NCBI GenBank assembly: GCA_024449915.1
Contig: JAMZAV010000776.1
Coordinates: forward strand, 124,001-188,000
Direction of reading: 5' to 3'
DNA from: Sweltsa coloradensis
Taxonomy: Eukaryota > Arthropoda > Insecta > Plecoptera > Chloroperlidae
Length of the DNA stretch: 64,000 nt
The notes under the pieces are model-generated. The model had not been told where the DNA came from. It did not search any database and saw only the letters and a list, made by a program, of their open reading frames with translations. Each line of letters starts with the position of its first letter. The first letter of the stretch is position 1. A program made the translations under genes and the position numbers. Shown piece by piece: positions 12,204-23,693 of this stretch.

Positions 12204-13919
12204 AAGGAAGCTTCGCAAACGCTTTTTCAGGCGCGTTGTTGGATGAGCGTAATTTTTTTAAACGAAAAAAGCGTAAAATTGCGATCTTATGAGAAACAAT
12301 TTTTCGATTACGCTCAAATTTCCCACAAAATTAAATTCATAAAAATTAAGGTTCTATGAAAAAATCATTACAAACGGATAAAGCATGTAGGTGTTATAAG
12401 TCAAGAAATTTCAAAAATCGGGAAAAAATCTTAAAATTGCGATTATTGTGAGAAAAATCTTTTTTGATTGCGGTCAAAATTTTACACGAATACATCAAAT
12501 TTATAAAAATAAAGGTTTGTGAAAAATCATCACATCGGATAAAGCTGTAGGTGTTATAAATCGAAGATTTTTTTTTAACGTAACATTGCGATTTTCATGA
12601 GACATTTTCTTTTGATTACGCTTAAATTTCACACGAATATATGAATTCATAAAATAAAAGTTCTGTGAAAAAATCATTTTAATCGAATAAAGCATGTAGG
12701 TGATATATGTCCAAGAATTCTTTTAACTAGGAAAACGCTTAAGTCCCGCCGCGTTGTTGGATGAGCGTAATTGGTGCATTGAGCTGCCATGTGTTATGCG
12801 GATTTTCTGTTGTTCTGTGAAAAAATCGTTACTAAGTTGAAGATTTTTTTAAAATTAAAATTAAATTTAAAAAAAAATTAACTTAAATGTTTATTTTTTT
12901 TAATTAATCGATATTTTAAAAAAAGGAAAAAATTAATATTGAAATTTTCATAAGAAATAATTATTTGATTTTGCACAAATTTAACACGAATATATAAATT
13001 CATAAAATTAAGGTTCTCTCAAAAAATCATTACAATAGGATAAAGCATGTAGGTGTTATAAGCCGAAGAAATTTTAAAAAATCGAAAAAAGTCTTAAATT
13101 GCGATTTTCGTATAAAATTGTTTTTTGATAACGCTCAAATTTCACATGAATATATCGATTCATGAAATTAAGATTCTGTCAAAAAATCATTACAATCGTA
13201 CAAAGCATGTAGGTGTTGTAAGTCGAAGAAATTTTTAAAAAATCGAAAAAATCGTAAAATTGCGATTTTCATGAGAAATAAGTTTCCGATTGTGCTCAAA
13301 AACGTGGCAGTTCTAAGTTCCGAGATTTTGAAGACCTCCATAAAATTCCATCACAATCGGAGTATCGGTTTATCCAGAATCGTGTTAACAAACACACAAA
13401 AATACAGAAAAAAAAGAAGGAAAAAAAAACATTCCAGATTTTTTCTTCAGTGTAGTGCAATGGAATCTTTGCTTCGCTCGCTACGCTCATCCAAAATCGA
13501 AAAAAATCGTAAAATTGCAATTTTCATAAAAAAAAATTTCGATTACGCTCAAATTTCACACCAACATTAATTTATAAAATTAAGGTTCTGTGAAAAAATC
13601 ATTACACTCGGATAAAGCATGTAGGCCCTAGGTGTTATTAAGTCGAAGAAATTTTTTAAAAATCGAAAAAAATCGTAAAATTGCGATTTTCATAAGAAAT
13701 AATTTTTCGATTGCGCTCAAAAACGTGGCAGTTCTAAGTTCAGAGATTTCGAAGGCCTCCAGAAAATTTCATCGCAATTGGAATATCGGTTTAGCCGGAA
13801 TCGTGTGGACAGACACACAAAAATACAGAAAGAAGAAAAAAACAAGAAAAAACACAATCCGGATTTTTTTTCTTCAGTGTAGTAGAATGGAATCTTCGCT
13901 TCGCTCGCTACACTCATCC
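12204..13919 (-). mobile_element. Compound of family B Helitron-like elements
   Basis: Two 3' ends in minus orientation (near 12,204, where CTAG is mutated to CAAGG, and at 12,727, CTAGGAAAACGC) and two 5' ends (CGCTACGCTCATCCA at 13,476-13,491 and CACTCATCCA near 13,919). The body is a degenerate tandem array of ~120-200-base units containing CGTAAAATTGCGATTTTCAT and GCATGTAGGTGTTATAAGTC. It probably formed by partial tandem duplication or successive insertion. Confidence 0.7.
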
Positions 13920-14611
13920 AATTAACATTTGGGGTTTATTTTGTGGTGTTGTTTATAGTTTCTTACTTTCTTTCTTTTGTGGAAATTAAATATCTCTACT
14001 AATAACTATTGGTTGTTGTTTTCTTTAAATAAGTTCCAAGTATGTTTAGAGACACAACGTAAATAGACTACGCTTGTCACGTGATATTTCTGGCGGCATT
14101 CACAGTAAAACATGTTTGTTTACACAGCAAGACGTTTTATCACCCGCGAAATGTGTAAAGCTTCAATATAGTACTACTTTCTTTTGCCGATGTATATAAG
14201 TTTATCGAACGACAAGATAAGCTGTTGTCACCTTTGAACTACAAGTAAGTTATCATTTATCAACTATTTATATCTTTATGTTCTTTAGTCACGATTGTGG
14301 AAAATTATTAACAAAACAATATGTAAAATTAAATATCAATGGAAATTACAGCGATACTTTTTGTTAATTTGTACGCTTATGCGAGCATAGTCGTTTTTAT
14401 AAAATTTTCCAGAAGAGTTCATAGTAACATAATATTATTACTATTGCCATTGTTTTGATGTTTTAGAAAAAATGATAATATGCTATTGTTTATCCTGATG
14501 ACAGAAATGGCTAATAATTTACGAAACATTGTTGATAATTGTTTTATTGAAGAGTTTTTGTCTACTAAATGGATATTATCTCAAATTAGCCCATCGTCTC
14601 GGATATAATAA

Positions 14612-14850
14612 GTATGAAACTCCGACAAGCTCAAGCGTAGCACGATACTCTGATTCGGGAGGACCCAGTTCAAATCCCGCCAACGGCAATCTTGACTGAG
14701 AGTTTATCACGAGGTTTTCCTTAGTCGTTAATGCGAATAAAAGGGATTATAGCCCTCGGGCATCACTTCACAATTGTTCAAACTCCAAAATACTAGTTAG
14801 TACACCTGAAGGCATTGCGCTCTGGGCAAGTTTCCAACGAGAAATGTAAG
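14612..14850 (+). mobile_element. tRNA-derived SINE
   Basis: The B-box-like GGACCCAGTTCAAATCCCGC follows CTCAAGCGTAGCACGATACT. The body GGTTTTCCTTAGTCGTTAAT, GCGAATAAAAGGGATT also occurs at 18,560-18,790 and, inverted, at 20,926-21,175. Three copies define the family. Confidence 0.7.
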
Positions 14851-15059
14851 TAAGTGTAAGTTAATGTATAACGAGACCTATAACCTAATTTTTTTTAATA
14901 AGATAATTAATTAATTATTTCATTCATTTATTCATTTCTAAAGCTATAACTGCATGCTTAACCAGTATTTCAACGTCAAGTGTGACCTTCAACGCCTCGT
15001 CTATTATCACACGACCTTGCCAATAATATGACGGTGACGACGCAATATAAAGTCTACAG

Positions 15060-15181
15060 CTGTTAGTGATAAGGATGAGTATTGACCAAGTGACCGAGAC
15101 GATAGGTTTATTTTCGGTGGTCCACATTTATGTAGGGCCAGTGTAGAAAGACTTGTGTCCGTCAGTGAACGCGATTTAAAC
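15060..15181 (+). other. Possible 5' untranslated exon of the serine dehydratase gene
   Basis: A TATAAA-containing stretch (15,045-15,052) precedes less AT-rich sequence ending in a good donor (AAAC|GTAAGT at 15,181). The first coding exon at 18,090 starts right after an acceptor, so an upstream non-coding exon is expected, and this is the nearest candidate. A minus-strand frame (14,924-15,127, GRVIIDEALKVTLDVEILV) also looks protein-like but unrecognised, so the assignment is weak. Confidence 0.25.
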
Positions 15182-15250
15182 GTAAGTAAAAAACTATGTC
15201 CACAATTATTATTGTATATTTAGGGTAAAATGAAAACAATCAGCAATTTT

Positions 15251-15876
15251 TGGATGAGCGTAGCGAGCGAAGCGAAGATTCCATTTCACTACACCGAAAA
15301 AAAAATCCGGAATGTTTTTTTTTTTGTTTTTTTGTATTTTTGTGTTTGATAACACGATTCCGGCTAAACCGATACTCTACTTGAGATGAAATTTTCTGCA
15401 GGCCTTCGAAATCTCTGAACTTAGAACTGCCACGTTTTTGAACGCAATCGAAAAATTATTTCTCATAAAAATCGCAATTTTACGATTTTTTTTAATTTAA
15501 AAAAAATTCTTTTACAGTTAACACCTACATTCTTTATCCGATTGTAATGATTTTTTCACAGAACCTTAATTTTATGAATTTATATATTCGTGTGAAATTT
15601 GAGCGTAATCGAAAAATTATTTCCAATGAAAATCAAAGTTTTACGATTTTTTTTCGATTTTTTAAATTTCTTCGGCTTATAACACCTACATGCTTTATCC
15701 GATTGTAATGATTTTTTCACCGAACCTTAATTTTATGAATTTATATATTTGTGTGAAATTTGAGCGTTATCGAATAATTATTTCTTATGAAAATCGCAAT
15801 TTTACGCTTTTTTCGTTTTTAAACAATTACGCTCATCCAACAACGCGCCTGAAAAAGCGTTTGCGAAGCTTCCTAG
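15251..15876 (+). mobile_element. Helitron-like element, family B
   Basis: It starts T|TGGATGAGCGTAGCGAGCG and ends TCATCCAACAACGCGCCTGA, AAAAGCGTTTGCGAAGCTTCCTAG|T. The inverted copy of the 5' end (CGCTCATCCA) sits directly before the hairpin AACGC/GCGTT. No transposase. Confidence 0.85.
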
Positions 15877-15989
15877 TTAATTCTATATTGCTCGTATTTA
15901 CTTATGTCGGTAGCTAAGTGTAGATTAATTAATCACTGTCAAAACTAAAAACATATAGTAGTTTGTAATAAACATAGCAGTACAATCAT

Positions 15990-16095
15990 GAGCGTAGACG
16001 CCGTCCGCAGTGGCACATACGATTAGGGCGCTGGTCCGAAGAGTATGGCTCTACGAGGACGTGGGTTCGAATCCCGCATAAGGCATTACTTTTTA
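15990..16095 (+). repeat. tRNA-like sequence
   Basis: Contains a good B box (GTGGGTTCGAATCCCGCAT) and an upstream TTAGGGCGCTGGTCCGAAG resembling an A box and anticodon region. The acceptor strands GCC...GGC could pair. The D arm is poor, so a SINE head or decayed tRNA is likelier than a working tRNA. Confidence 0.45.
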
Positions 16096-16276
16096 TAATC
16101 GTCCTTAATCGTCATCTGTTACCACTCATCGTCCAATTCCTTATTAGTGCCTTAGTGCAATTATCATTTTCAACAACAACTTATTATTAGTGTGCATTAA
16201 TGCAACATCAGTTTTATTATTGACCCAATTTGAGAATGGGTTTTGAAACTGATTATATTTTAATATTATACATAAT

Positions 16277-17056
16277 TGGATGAGCGAAGCGAAGATTCCA
16301 TTTAACTACACTGGAAAAAAAATCCGGGATGTTTTTCTTTTTTTTCCTGTTTGTATTTTTGTGTGTCTGTTAGCACGATTCCGGCTAAACCGATACTCCA
16401 ATTGCGATGACATTTTATGGGGACCTTCGAAATCTCTAAACTTAGAACTGCCACGTTTTTGAGCGCAATCGAAAAATTATTTCCCATGAAAATCTCAATT
16501 TTACGATTTTTTCGATTTTTAAAAAATTTCTTCGACTTATAGCACCTACATGCTTTGTCCGATTGTAATGATTTTTTCACAGAACCTTAATTTTATGAAT
16601 TGATATATCCCTGTGAAATTTAAGCGTAATCAAAAAAATATTTCCCATGAAAATCGCAATTTTTCGATTTTTTTTCGATTTTTTACATTTCTTTGGCTTA
16701 TAACACCTACATGCTTTATCCGCTTGTAACGATTTTTTCACAAAACCTTAATTTTATGAATTTATATATTCGTGTGAAATTTGCGCAATCGAAAAATTAT
16801 ATCTCGTGATAATCGCAATTTTACGATTTTTTTTTCGATTTTTTAAATTTCTTCAACTTATAACACCTACATGCTTTAACCAATTGTTATGATTTTTATA
16901 CAGAACCTGATTTTATGAATTAATATATTCGTGTGAAATTTGAGGGCAATCGGAAAATTATTTCTCAATAAAATCGTAATTTTACGCTTTTTTCGTTTAA
17001 AAAAAATTACGCTCATCCAACAACGCTCCTGAAAAAGCGTTTGCGAAGCTTCCTAG
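16277..17056 (+). mobile_element. Helitron-like element, family B
   Basis: Complete ends (T|TGGATGAGCGAAGCG ... TTGCGAAGCTTCCTAG|T). The internal unit with ATGAAAATCGCAATTTTACG is repeated about four times. Confidence 0.85.
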
Positions 17057-17071
17057 TTTATAATACATTAT

Positions 17072-18058
17072 TGGATGAGCGTAGCGAGCGAAGATTCCAT
17101 TTCACTACACTGGAGAAAAAAATCCGGAAAGTTTTAATTTTTTTAATTTTTGTTGTCTAATTAGCACGATTCCGGCTAAACCGATACTCCAATTGCGATG
17201 AGATTTTATGGAGACCTTTTAAATCTCTGAACTTAGAACTGCCACGTGCGAAAAATCGATCGAAAAATTATTTCTCATGAAAATTGCAATTTTACGATTT
17301 TTTTCGATTTTCGTGTTTTTTTCTGTTGTATTTTTGTGTGTTTGTTCACACGATTCTAGCTAAACCGATACTCCAATTTCGATGAAATTTTCTGGAGGCC
17401 TTCGAAATCTTTAAACTTAGAACTGCCACGTTTTGAGCGCAATCTAAAAATTATTTCTCATGAAAATCGAAATTTTACGATTTTTTTTCGTTTTTCTTAT
17501 TTTTTCTGTTTGTATTTTTGTGTGTCTGTTAACACGATTCCGGCTAAAACGATACTCCAATTCCAATGAAATTTTCTGGAGGCCTTCGAAATCTTTTAAT
17601 TTAGAACTGCCACGTTTTGAGCGCAATCTAAAAATTATTTCTCATGAAAATCGCTATTTTACGATTTTTTAAATTTTTTAAAAATTGTCTTCGACTTATA
17701 ACACCTACATGCTTTATTCGATTGTCATGATTTTTTAACAGAACCTTAATTTTATAAATTAATATATTCGTGTGAAATTTGAGGGTACTCTAAAAAAAAT
17801 TTTCTCGTGAAAATCGCAATTTTTCGCTTTTTTCGCTTTAAAAAAAAATTCTTCGGCTTATAACACCTACATGCTTTATCCGACTGTAATGATTTTTTCA
17901 CAAAATCTTAATTTTATGAATTCATTTTTTAATGTGAAATTTGAGCGCAATAGAAAAATTATTTCTCATGAAAATCGCAGTTTCACGTTTTTTTTTTCGT
18001 TTAAAAAAATACGCTTATCCAACAACGCGCATGAAAACGCGTTTGCGAAGCTTCCTAG
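17072..18058 (+). mobile_element. Helitron-like element, family B
   Basis: Begins 16 bases after the previous copy, in the same orientation. Complete ends. It contains three copies of the ACACGATTCCGGCTAAACCG module and several CGCAATTTTACG units, and ends 31 bases before the dehydratase coding start. Confidence 0.85.
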
Positions 18059-18089
18059 TACGTATAAAAATTGATTTATTATCCTTTAG

Positions 18090-18251
18090 ATGTCACACTA
18101 TCTGCACGTGACGACGCCTCTCCTGTTCAGCCCCGCACTGAGTGAGGTGATGAGCGACGATGCCACATCGTGCGACGTGTACCTCAAGATGGACTCTTGT
18201 CAGCCTACTGGCTCCTTCAAGATGAGAGGAATTGGCTACCACGCACAACAG
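18090..18251 (+). CDS. SDS: L-serine/L-threonine dehydratase, coding exon 1 (Schiff-base lysine)
   Basis: First of seven exons (18,090-18,251; 19,292-19,459; 20,536-20,636; 21,529-21,653; 30,528-30,630; 31,873-31,997; 32,811-33,028) that join into 1,002 bases, 333 residues, close to vertebrate SDS/SDSL. The enzyme is a fold-type II pyridoxal-phosphate lyase that deaminates serine to pyruvate and threonine to 2-oxobutyrate in the cytosol. This exon carries LKMDSCQPTGSFKMRGIG; K44 is the cofactor lysine. The ATG directly follows an acceptor (TTATCCTTTAG). The 3' boundary that restores frame and family length is CAG|GC, a GC-AG intron. The next GT (TGCA|GTAAAT) would break the frame. Confidence 0.9.
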
Positions 18252-18559
18252 GCAGGACTATGCAGTAAATTCTTACACTGTGCATTGAAATAGCATCCAT
18301 GTACCTTTATTGGCAAAGAGTTAGGGACCCTAGTCTAAACTATCGTTTATAAATTTAAAAAATGAAACATCCATGAGGTTTACCAATCATAAGGACGAAT
18401 ATGGTAAGAATTTGCTACATTACAAAGATAAACAAACATATAAATTACATTATTATTTGTTATTAAAGTTAATTTGTATTTTTAATTGTGAGCCACTCAG
18501 ATTGTAGTTGTGTGTATTTGTAATTATGAAAACAGAAAAATTTTAATTTTGTAATCCTA

Positions 18560-18790
18560 TTTGAAATTGAATGACAGTGTTGATTCGGGAGGTCCCGGGT
18601 TCGAATCCGTCGAGACTGGCAATCCTGGCTCAAGTTTTCCTCAAAGTTTTCATAAGTCGTCTATGTGAATGTAAGGGATTGATTCCTTTAAAACTGCCCA
18701 AGGAAATTCCGTCACAATTTTCCTCCACCAATACCTAGTTACACACTTGGTCAGGTTTCCCGAGAATTACTTTATTTTATTTGAAACTGA
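18560..18790 (+). mobile_element. tRNA-derived SINE in dehydratase intron 1
   Basis: TGATTCGGGAGGTCCCGGGT followed by TCGAATCC (B box), then the shared body GTTTTCATAAGTCGTCTATG, TGAATGTAAGGGATT. Same family as 14,612-14,850. Confidence 0.7.
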
Positions 18791-19079
18791 TACTAATATT
18801 TCGAAGCTCTACAGTCTACAGTCATATAGTAGTTCCAACTAAAGAATGCAGAAGTCTCGAAATTGTTTTCCCAACATAACAACTTGGTCAAATCTATTCA
18901 CGCTATCGCTAACTCAGCGTGGATCTAGCACATGGAGGAACTCTGATCTAGCACATAATTTTTGCTTGTGTTGGTAAAATATTTCTCTTTCATACACAAA
19001 GACGCCATTCGTTTAATCGCGCACTCATACTACCCCCATCACTACAAAGCATCTGCATTCTTTCGTTGGAGCTAGTATA

Positions 19080-19200
19080 TTCAATTTAATTCAAATCAAT
19101 TCAATTTATTCATTCGATCGATACATGGTAACAGATATAACCCCTCTTCGAAGAGAGGGAATGAATAATCCTTAACAACTATTATGTTCCTGAATTTGAA
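19080..19200 (-). repeat. LINE 3'-tail-like remnant
   Basis: TTCAATTTATTCATTCGATC, then CATGGTAACAGATATAACCC resembles the (inverted) tails of non-LTR elements elsewhere in the window. No coding part. Confidence 0.35.
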
Positions 19201-19291
19201 TTTGACATGATAATGATGGAAAATATAAATACTAATATGTAAAAGTTTTAATTTAATATGTAAAAGTTTAATTAACCATGTGTCTCCCTAG

Positions 19292-19459
19292 GCGGTGCGG
19301 AGCGGCTCGAAGCACCTGGTGATATCATCTGGAGGTAATGCGGGTATCGCCTGCAGCCGGGCGGCGAGGCTACTAGGCGTCCCGTGTACAGTGTTTGTAG
19401 CCGAGACAACTAGCGCTCTGACGGTGAAGCATCTACAACAGGAGGGCTCCACTGTTATG
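19292..19459 (+). CDS. SDS: L-serine/L-threonine dehydratase, exon 2
   Basis: 56 in-frame codons between TCTCCCTAG and ATG|GTGAGG. Encodes HLVISSGGNAGIACSRAARL; SSGGNAG is the substrate/carboxylate-binding loop. A Gly in its third position is the form I associate with the SDS-like paralogue (classical SDS has Ala), a residue reported to affect activity. The rest (VPCTVFVAETTSALTVKHLQ) follows the family closely. Confidence 0.92.
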
Positions 19460-19668
19460 GTGAGGACACTCTAGTATTCACCAGTTTACGCTTGCGATAA
19501 TAAAGAATGTTTTTTGGTGACTCGGGGGAGGTAAAAAGGTGGCTAGCCCCCCGGAAAGTTTGAAATTCGGTGTCCGGTACCTCCACTATCACTGAATGCA
19601 GTTTTAAAAAGAATTATAACCCGGCACCGCCACTAAAAAGATCAACTCGCTGAAGATTCTTTATTTGT

Positions 19669-20389
19669 TAAGCGAGCGAAGCGAGCGTTTCCATTTGACT
19701 CTGCCGCAAAAATTAGTCACTGGTTTTGTTTTTTTTTTGTTTGTTTGTTTGTTTTGTTTTTGTTTTTGTTTTTTTTTGTTTGTATGTCTCGCCATAACGT
19801 TCGAACGGAGGCTCGGATCGAGTTGAAATTTTGACCATCCGCAAGCTTCGTTCTCGATTGAATGCCATTAGTTTTGTGGCAAAATCGTTCAAAAAGTTAA
19901 AAAGTTACATTAAAGTTAATCGAAAGTTTTTTTCTAAAACTTAACGGGGACAAAATCTGAGATAGCCAAATCATTTAGAATGTCCGTCCGGTCACGAATA
20001 TGTCAATTTTATTTTGATCCGATAAGTAGTGTAGATGGAAATTACATTATAACAAAAGTAACGTTGCCATGGCAACGAAAAGACGCGCGAAGTTTCTAAT
20101 GCACTGCCACCTAGAAGTAATCAAAATACTTTCGAGGAAGCAGTCTATTATTTGTCAACAAATAGTTTTCCCAAGGAGTCAAGGTCCTCTAGATGGCGGT
20201 GGATTTTATTCACAAAGTAAAGGTTTACACACGGGTTTACCCAAATACCTTGGCAATAATAAATAATATTGGAAACATGGCCCTGTGGACAGCGAACGTA
20301 GCAAATTTTAAAATTTTAAAAAATGTGCAATGTGGGTCTAGCTATAGCACGTGCTCGCTTATCAACGCGTCCAACTGAGCGTTTCCTAG
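19669..20389 (+). mobile_element. Helitron-like element, family E
   Basis: Starts T|TAAGCGAGCGAAGCGAGCG and ends CTTATCAACGCGTCCAACTG, AGCGTTTCCTAG|T. The hairpin AACGC/GCGTT is present and the 5' end is echoed as GCTCGCTTA just before it. A close copy lies at 35,741-36,439. Confidence 0.85.
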
Positions 20390-20535
20390 TATATTCTTCT
20401 ATAACGATCTGTCTGTTGATTAAGTAGCTTCGCTCCCTCTTGGGGTACTGTACCAGTAAATCTGTTCATTTTATTGTTGCTGCTGATTGTTCGATTGATT
20501 GATTGGACGAATGATTTATTGATTATTTATTTTAG

Positions 20536-20636
20536 ATCGGCGGTGCTTACTACAGCGATGCTCAGGAGCGTGCCCTGCTAGCGGCGAAGAAACCAGGTTA
20601 CTTCTACATCTCTCCATATGACCATCCGGATATATG
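20536..20636 (+). CDS. SDS: L-serine/L-threonine dehydratase, exon 3
   Basis: Between TTATTTTAG and ATATG|GTATGT, ending in phase 2. Encodes AYYSDAQERALLAAKKPGYF, then YISPYDHPDIW, corresponding to the family's helix followed by the P(F/Y)DHPLIW segment. Confidence 0.9.
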
Positions 20637-20925
20637 GTATGTACCTGAACAATATGCTCCAAGTTCCTGTGTATGCTAAATTCTTATATAAGAAGTGTCA
20701 TAAGATGAAAAACTTCAGGGCCCACATGAACAAAGATTGCAGTGTTTCGACTTTTCTTAATAATCTAGTTTATATCGTGATTATATATTACTTACCAAAT
20801 AAAATTATACAACGAAGCCCCAGTAGCCTACTATTAGGAAAAGTTATATTGGGAATAAATTAAGGAATAACAACTTATCGCCTTTTTTGTACACAGTATT
20901 AAATGTTATTCCTTTTTTTAAATGT

Positions 20926-21175
20926 ATTTCTCTTTGGCAACTTGCCCATGGTGCAATATATATGCCCCTCTTCAGGTGCCTAGGTATATTGAAGTTAGCA
21001 CAGCTGTGAAGGGATGTCCGAGGGCGGTTTAAGAGGACTCAATCCCTTACATTCGCATTAACGACTGAGTAAAATCTCGGAGCAAAACTTTAGTCGGGAT
21101 TGCCGGTCTCGACGGGATTTGAGCCCGGGACCTCTTGATTCAGAGTTTCGCGCTTAACGCTTGAGCCAATACTAA
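20926..21175 (-). mobile_element. tRNA-derived SINE, inverted copy
   Basis: On the minus strand: CTCAAGCGTTAAGCGCGAAA, then GAGGTCCCGGGCTCAAATCC and AGTCGTTAATGCGAATGTAA. Same family as 14,612 and 18,560. It lies in dehydratase intron 3. Confidence 0.75.
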
Positions 21176-21394
21176 CGGTAACAGTTTTAGGCCCTTACAT
21201 TCAAATAAGGCTAACATAAAAAAATAAAAATTTGATGCTTTCTAGTTCATTTCACATTTCATGGCGGCTGGGTGACACCTCGAACACTCTACCTCAACTT
21301 GCATGGTGTATAAGGTGCCCGAGTGTATACTAGCTCATGCAGACTTGGCTGCGGCGCACTAGCGGGCTCCTAATTGTATGTAGTAGGCCTATTT

Positions 21395-21505
21395 TATTTA
21401 TTTATTTATTTATTTTATTTATTTATTTAACGTCTATCCTATTCAGTTATAAAAACTGATTTACAAAGGAGGACAACTAAATAAATCTAATTACATAGAT
21501 GCAAA
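21395..21505 (-). repeat. LINE 3' end with (AAAT)n tail
   Basis: AACGTCTATCCTATTCAGTT, then AAACTGATTTACAAAGGAGG recurs at 31,615-31,712 and 43,138-43,245, each with a (TTTA)n run at the same side. In minus orientation these are short, strongly 5'-truncated LINE copies. Confidence 0.65.
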
Positions 21506-21528
21506 AAAAAAATGTTAAATGGTTCCAG

Positions 21529-21653
21529 GTCCGGTAATGCGACCCTGGCAACGGAACTCTCCTCTCAGCTTCCCGTCAAGCCAGGCGTTATAGTTTTGTC
21601 TGTTGGGGGCGGTGGCCTGCTGTGCGGGGTACTACAAGGGCTGGACGCAGTAG
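21529..21653 (+). CDS. SDS: L-serine/L-threonine dehydratase, exon 4 (glycine loop)
   Basis: Between TGGTTCCAG and GTAG|GTACGG. Encodes KPGVIVLSVGGGGLLCGVLQ; SVGGGG (residues 168-173) is the tetraglycine loop that holds the cofactor phosphate. The exon ends in phase 1; its partner lies 8.9 kb away at 30,528. Confidence 0.92.
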
Positions 21654-21732
21654 GTACGGTACGGTGCTATAAACTTGGGTGTTTGGTTTTAGGACAGTTA
21701 AAAGTTATTTTTTAGTATTATTATTATTATTA

Positions 21733-22500
21733 CTAGGAAAACGCTAAAGTCCCACCGCGTTGATGGATGAGCTTTTTAAAGTTTTTAGTTTGCGTGGGAT
21801 ATCTTTACTTTTGCAAGTGCTTTGTTTTGTTGCCTACGCATTGTAGTTGATTGTTGTCAAGTTTCTATTGTTTCTTGTCAATTGGTATTATTTACCGTAA
21901 AAAACTTATATTAAAAGCTTTATTTCTATGAATTCTGGCTAACTTTTTCAACTTTTTCTTTTCAAAGGTACTACATCACCATAACCTTAATGTCCGTGTA
22001 TAATATGAACGTTGTAGCCCCGCCCGTTTGGTCAGAATTGGCCCAAATGGCACGAAAAAATCGCACAAAAAATCAAAAAACTTATATTAAAAGCTTTATT
22101 TCTATAGATTCTGGTTAACTTTTTCAATTTTTTCTTTCAGAAAGCAATACATCACCATAACCTTAATGTCCATGTGAAATATGAACGTTGTAGCCCCACC
22201 CGTTTGGTCAGAATCGGCCAAAATGTGACGAAAATATCGCACTAAAAATCGAAAAAAGATCGTAAAAGTACGATATTCATGAGAAATATTTCTTCGATTG
22301 TACCCAAAAACGTAGCAAATCTAAGTTCAGAGATTTCGAAGGTCCTGTCAAATTTTCATCAAGATCGCATATGCCGTTTGCCCGGTAGAGAGCGAACAAA
22401 CAGACAAAAATACAAAAAAAAAACACCCGAGCTAAATTTTTTGGGGGGTCAGTGAAATTGAAGTCTTCGCTTCACTCGCTTCGCTCGCTACGCTCATCCA
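21733..22500 (-). mobile_element. Helitron-like element, family C
   Basis: CTAGGAAAACGCTAAAGTCC at the left and GCTCGCTACGCTCATCCA at the right. It sits in an (ATT)n array, the T|T target being part of that array. Confidence 0.85.

Positions 22501-22544
<44 letters not shown>
22501..22544 (+). repeat. (ATT)n microsatellite
   Basis: About 14 ATT units between two Helitron-like elements, continuing TTATTATTATTA at 21,718-21,732 on the other side of the family C copy. Confidence 0.95.
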
Positions 22545-22545
<1 letters not shown>

Positions 22546-23114
22546 GAGCGAGCGAAGCGAGCGTCTCCACTTGACTCTTATGGCTCGAATGTCTGTTTTT
22601 GTTTTTTTTCTGTTACTGCTTCGATACAGGTCGCACCGTTTCTCTGATCGACCTGAAATTTTTCACACATGTACATACCACCTAGGCGGGTTGCTGTATA
22701 GTTTTTGAACAAAATCCGATCGTTGGTTATAAAAAATAAAAAATAAATAAAAAAATTAAAAAAATTAAAAATGTTCCGATCGTTATGAAATTTTGCAGGG
22801 TCAATAAGTACACTATTCTCTCCTATTTTTCAAATTTTCAGCTAAATCGGTCAAGACGTTAAAGACTTATTGGTAATCATAATTCGAAAAATGATGCTAA
22901 AAAATGAAGGAGGCAGTGAAGATACAAAGATACACTTTAGAAGGCATGACGTGAATTAGTACAATGCAAAGATGTTGGAATAGTATACAGTGTACAATGT
23001 CAATATCCAGTTAGGCCTACACTGTGTGGTGGGCCTTATGGGAATGTCGTACTCGGGTCATGTTGCACGTACCGGTGCTCGCTCAACAACGCGTCCAACT
23101 GAGCGTTTTCCTAG
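22545..23114 (+). mobile_element. Helitron-like element, family A
   Basis: Starts T|TGAGCGAGCGAAGCGAGCG, includes poly-T, CAGGTCGCACCGTTTCTCTG, ACCTAGGCGGGTTGCTGTAT, and ends GTGCTCGCTCAACAACGCGT, CCAACTGAGCGTTTTCCTAG|T. Confidence 0.9.
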
Positions 23115-23121
23115 TTATTAT

Positions 23122-23688
23122 TGAGCGAGCGTAGCGAGCGTCTCCACTTGACTCTTATGGCTCGAATGTCTGTTTTTTTTTTTTTCTGTTACTGCTTCGA
23201 TACAGGTCGCACCGTTTCTCTGATTGACCTGAAATTTTGCACACATGTACATACCACCTAGGCGGGTTGCTGTATAGTTTTTGAACAAAATCCGATCATT
23301 GGTTATAAAAAATAAAAAATAAATAAAAAAATAAAAAAATAAAAATGTACCGATCGTTATGAAATTTTGCAGGGTCAATAAGTACAACATTCTCTCCTAT
23401 TTTCCAAATTTTCAGCTAAATCGGTCAAGACCTTAAAGACTTATTGGTAATCATAATTCGAAAAATGATGTTAAAAAATGAAGGAGGCAGTGAAGATACA
23501 AAGATACACTTTAGAAGGCATGACGTCAATTAGTACATTGCAAAGATGTTGGAATAGTATAGTGTATACAATGTCAATATCCAGTTAGGCCTACACTGTG
23601 TGGTGGGCCTTATGGAAATGTCGTACTCGGGTCATGTTGCACGTACCGGTGCTCGCTCAACAACGCGTCCAACTGAGCGTTTTCCTAG
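23122..23688 (+). mobile_element. Helitron-like element, family A
   Basis: Nearly identical to the previous copy, from which it is separated by seven bases. Complete ends. Confidence 0.9.
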
Positions 23689-23693
23689 TTTAT

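Noticed and set aside
14924..15127. Minus-strand frame with GRVIIDEALKVTLDV
   Set aside because: Looks protein-like but overlaps a better plus-strand exon candidate and has no partner exon; kept only as a note.
15990..16095. Functional tRNA gene
   Set aside because: B box is good, but the D arm and acceptor pairing are poor and similar heads occur in repeats.
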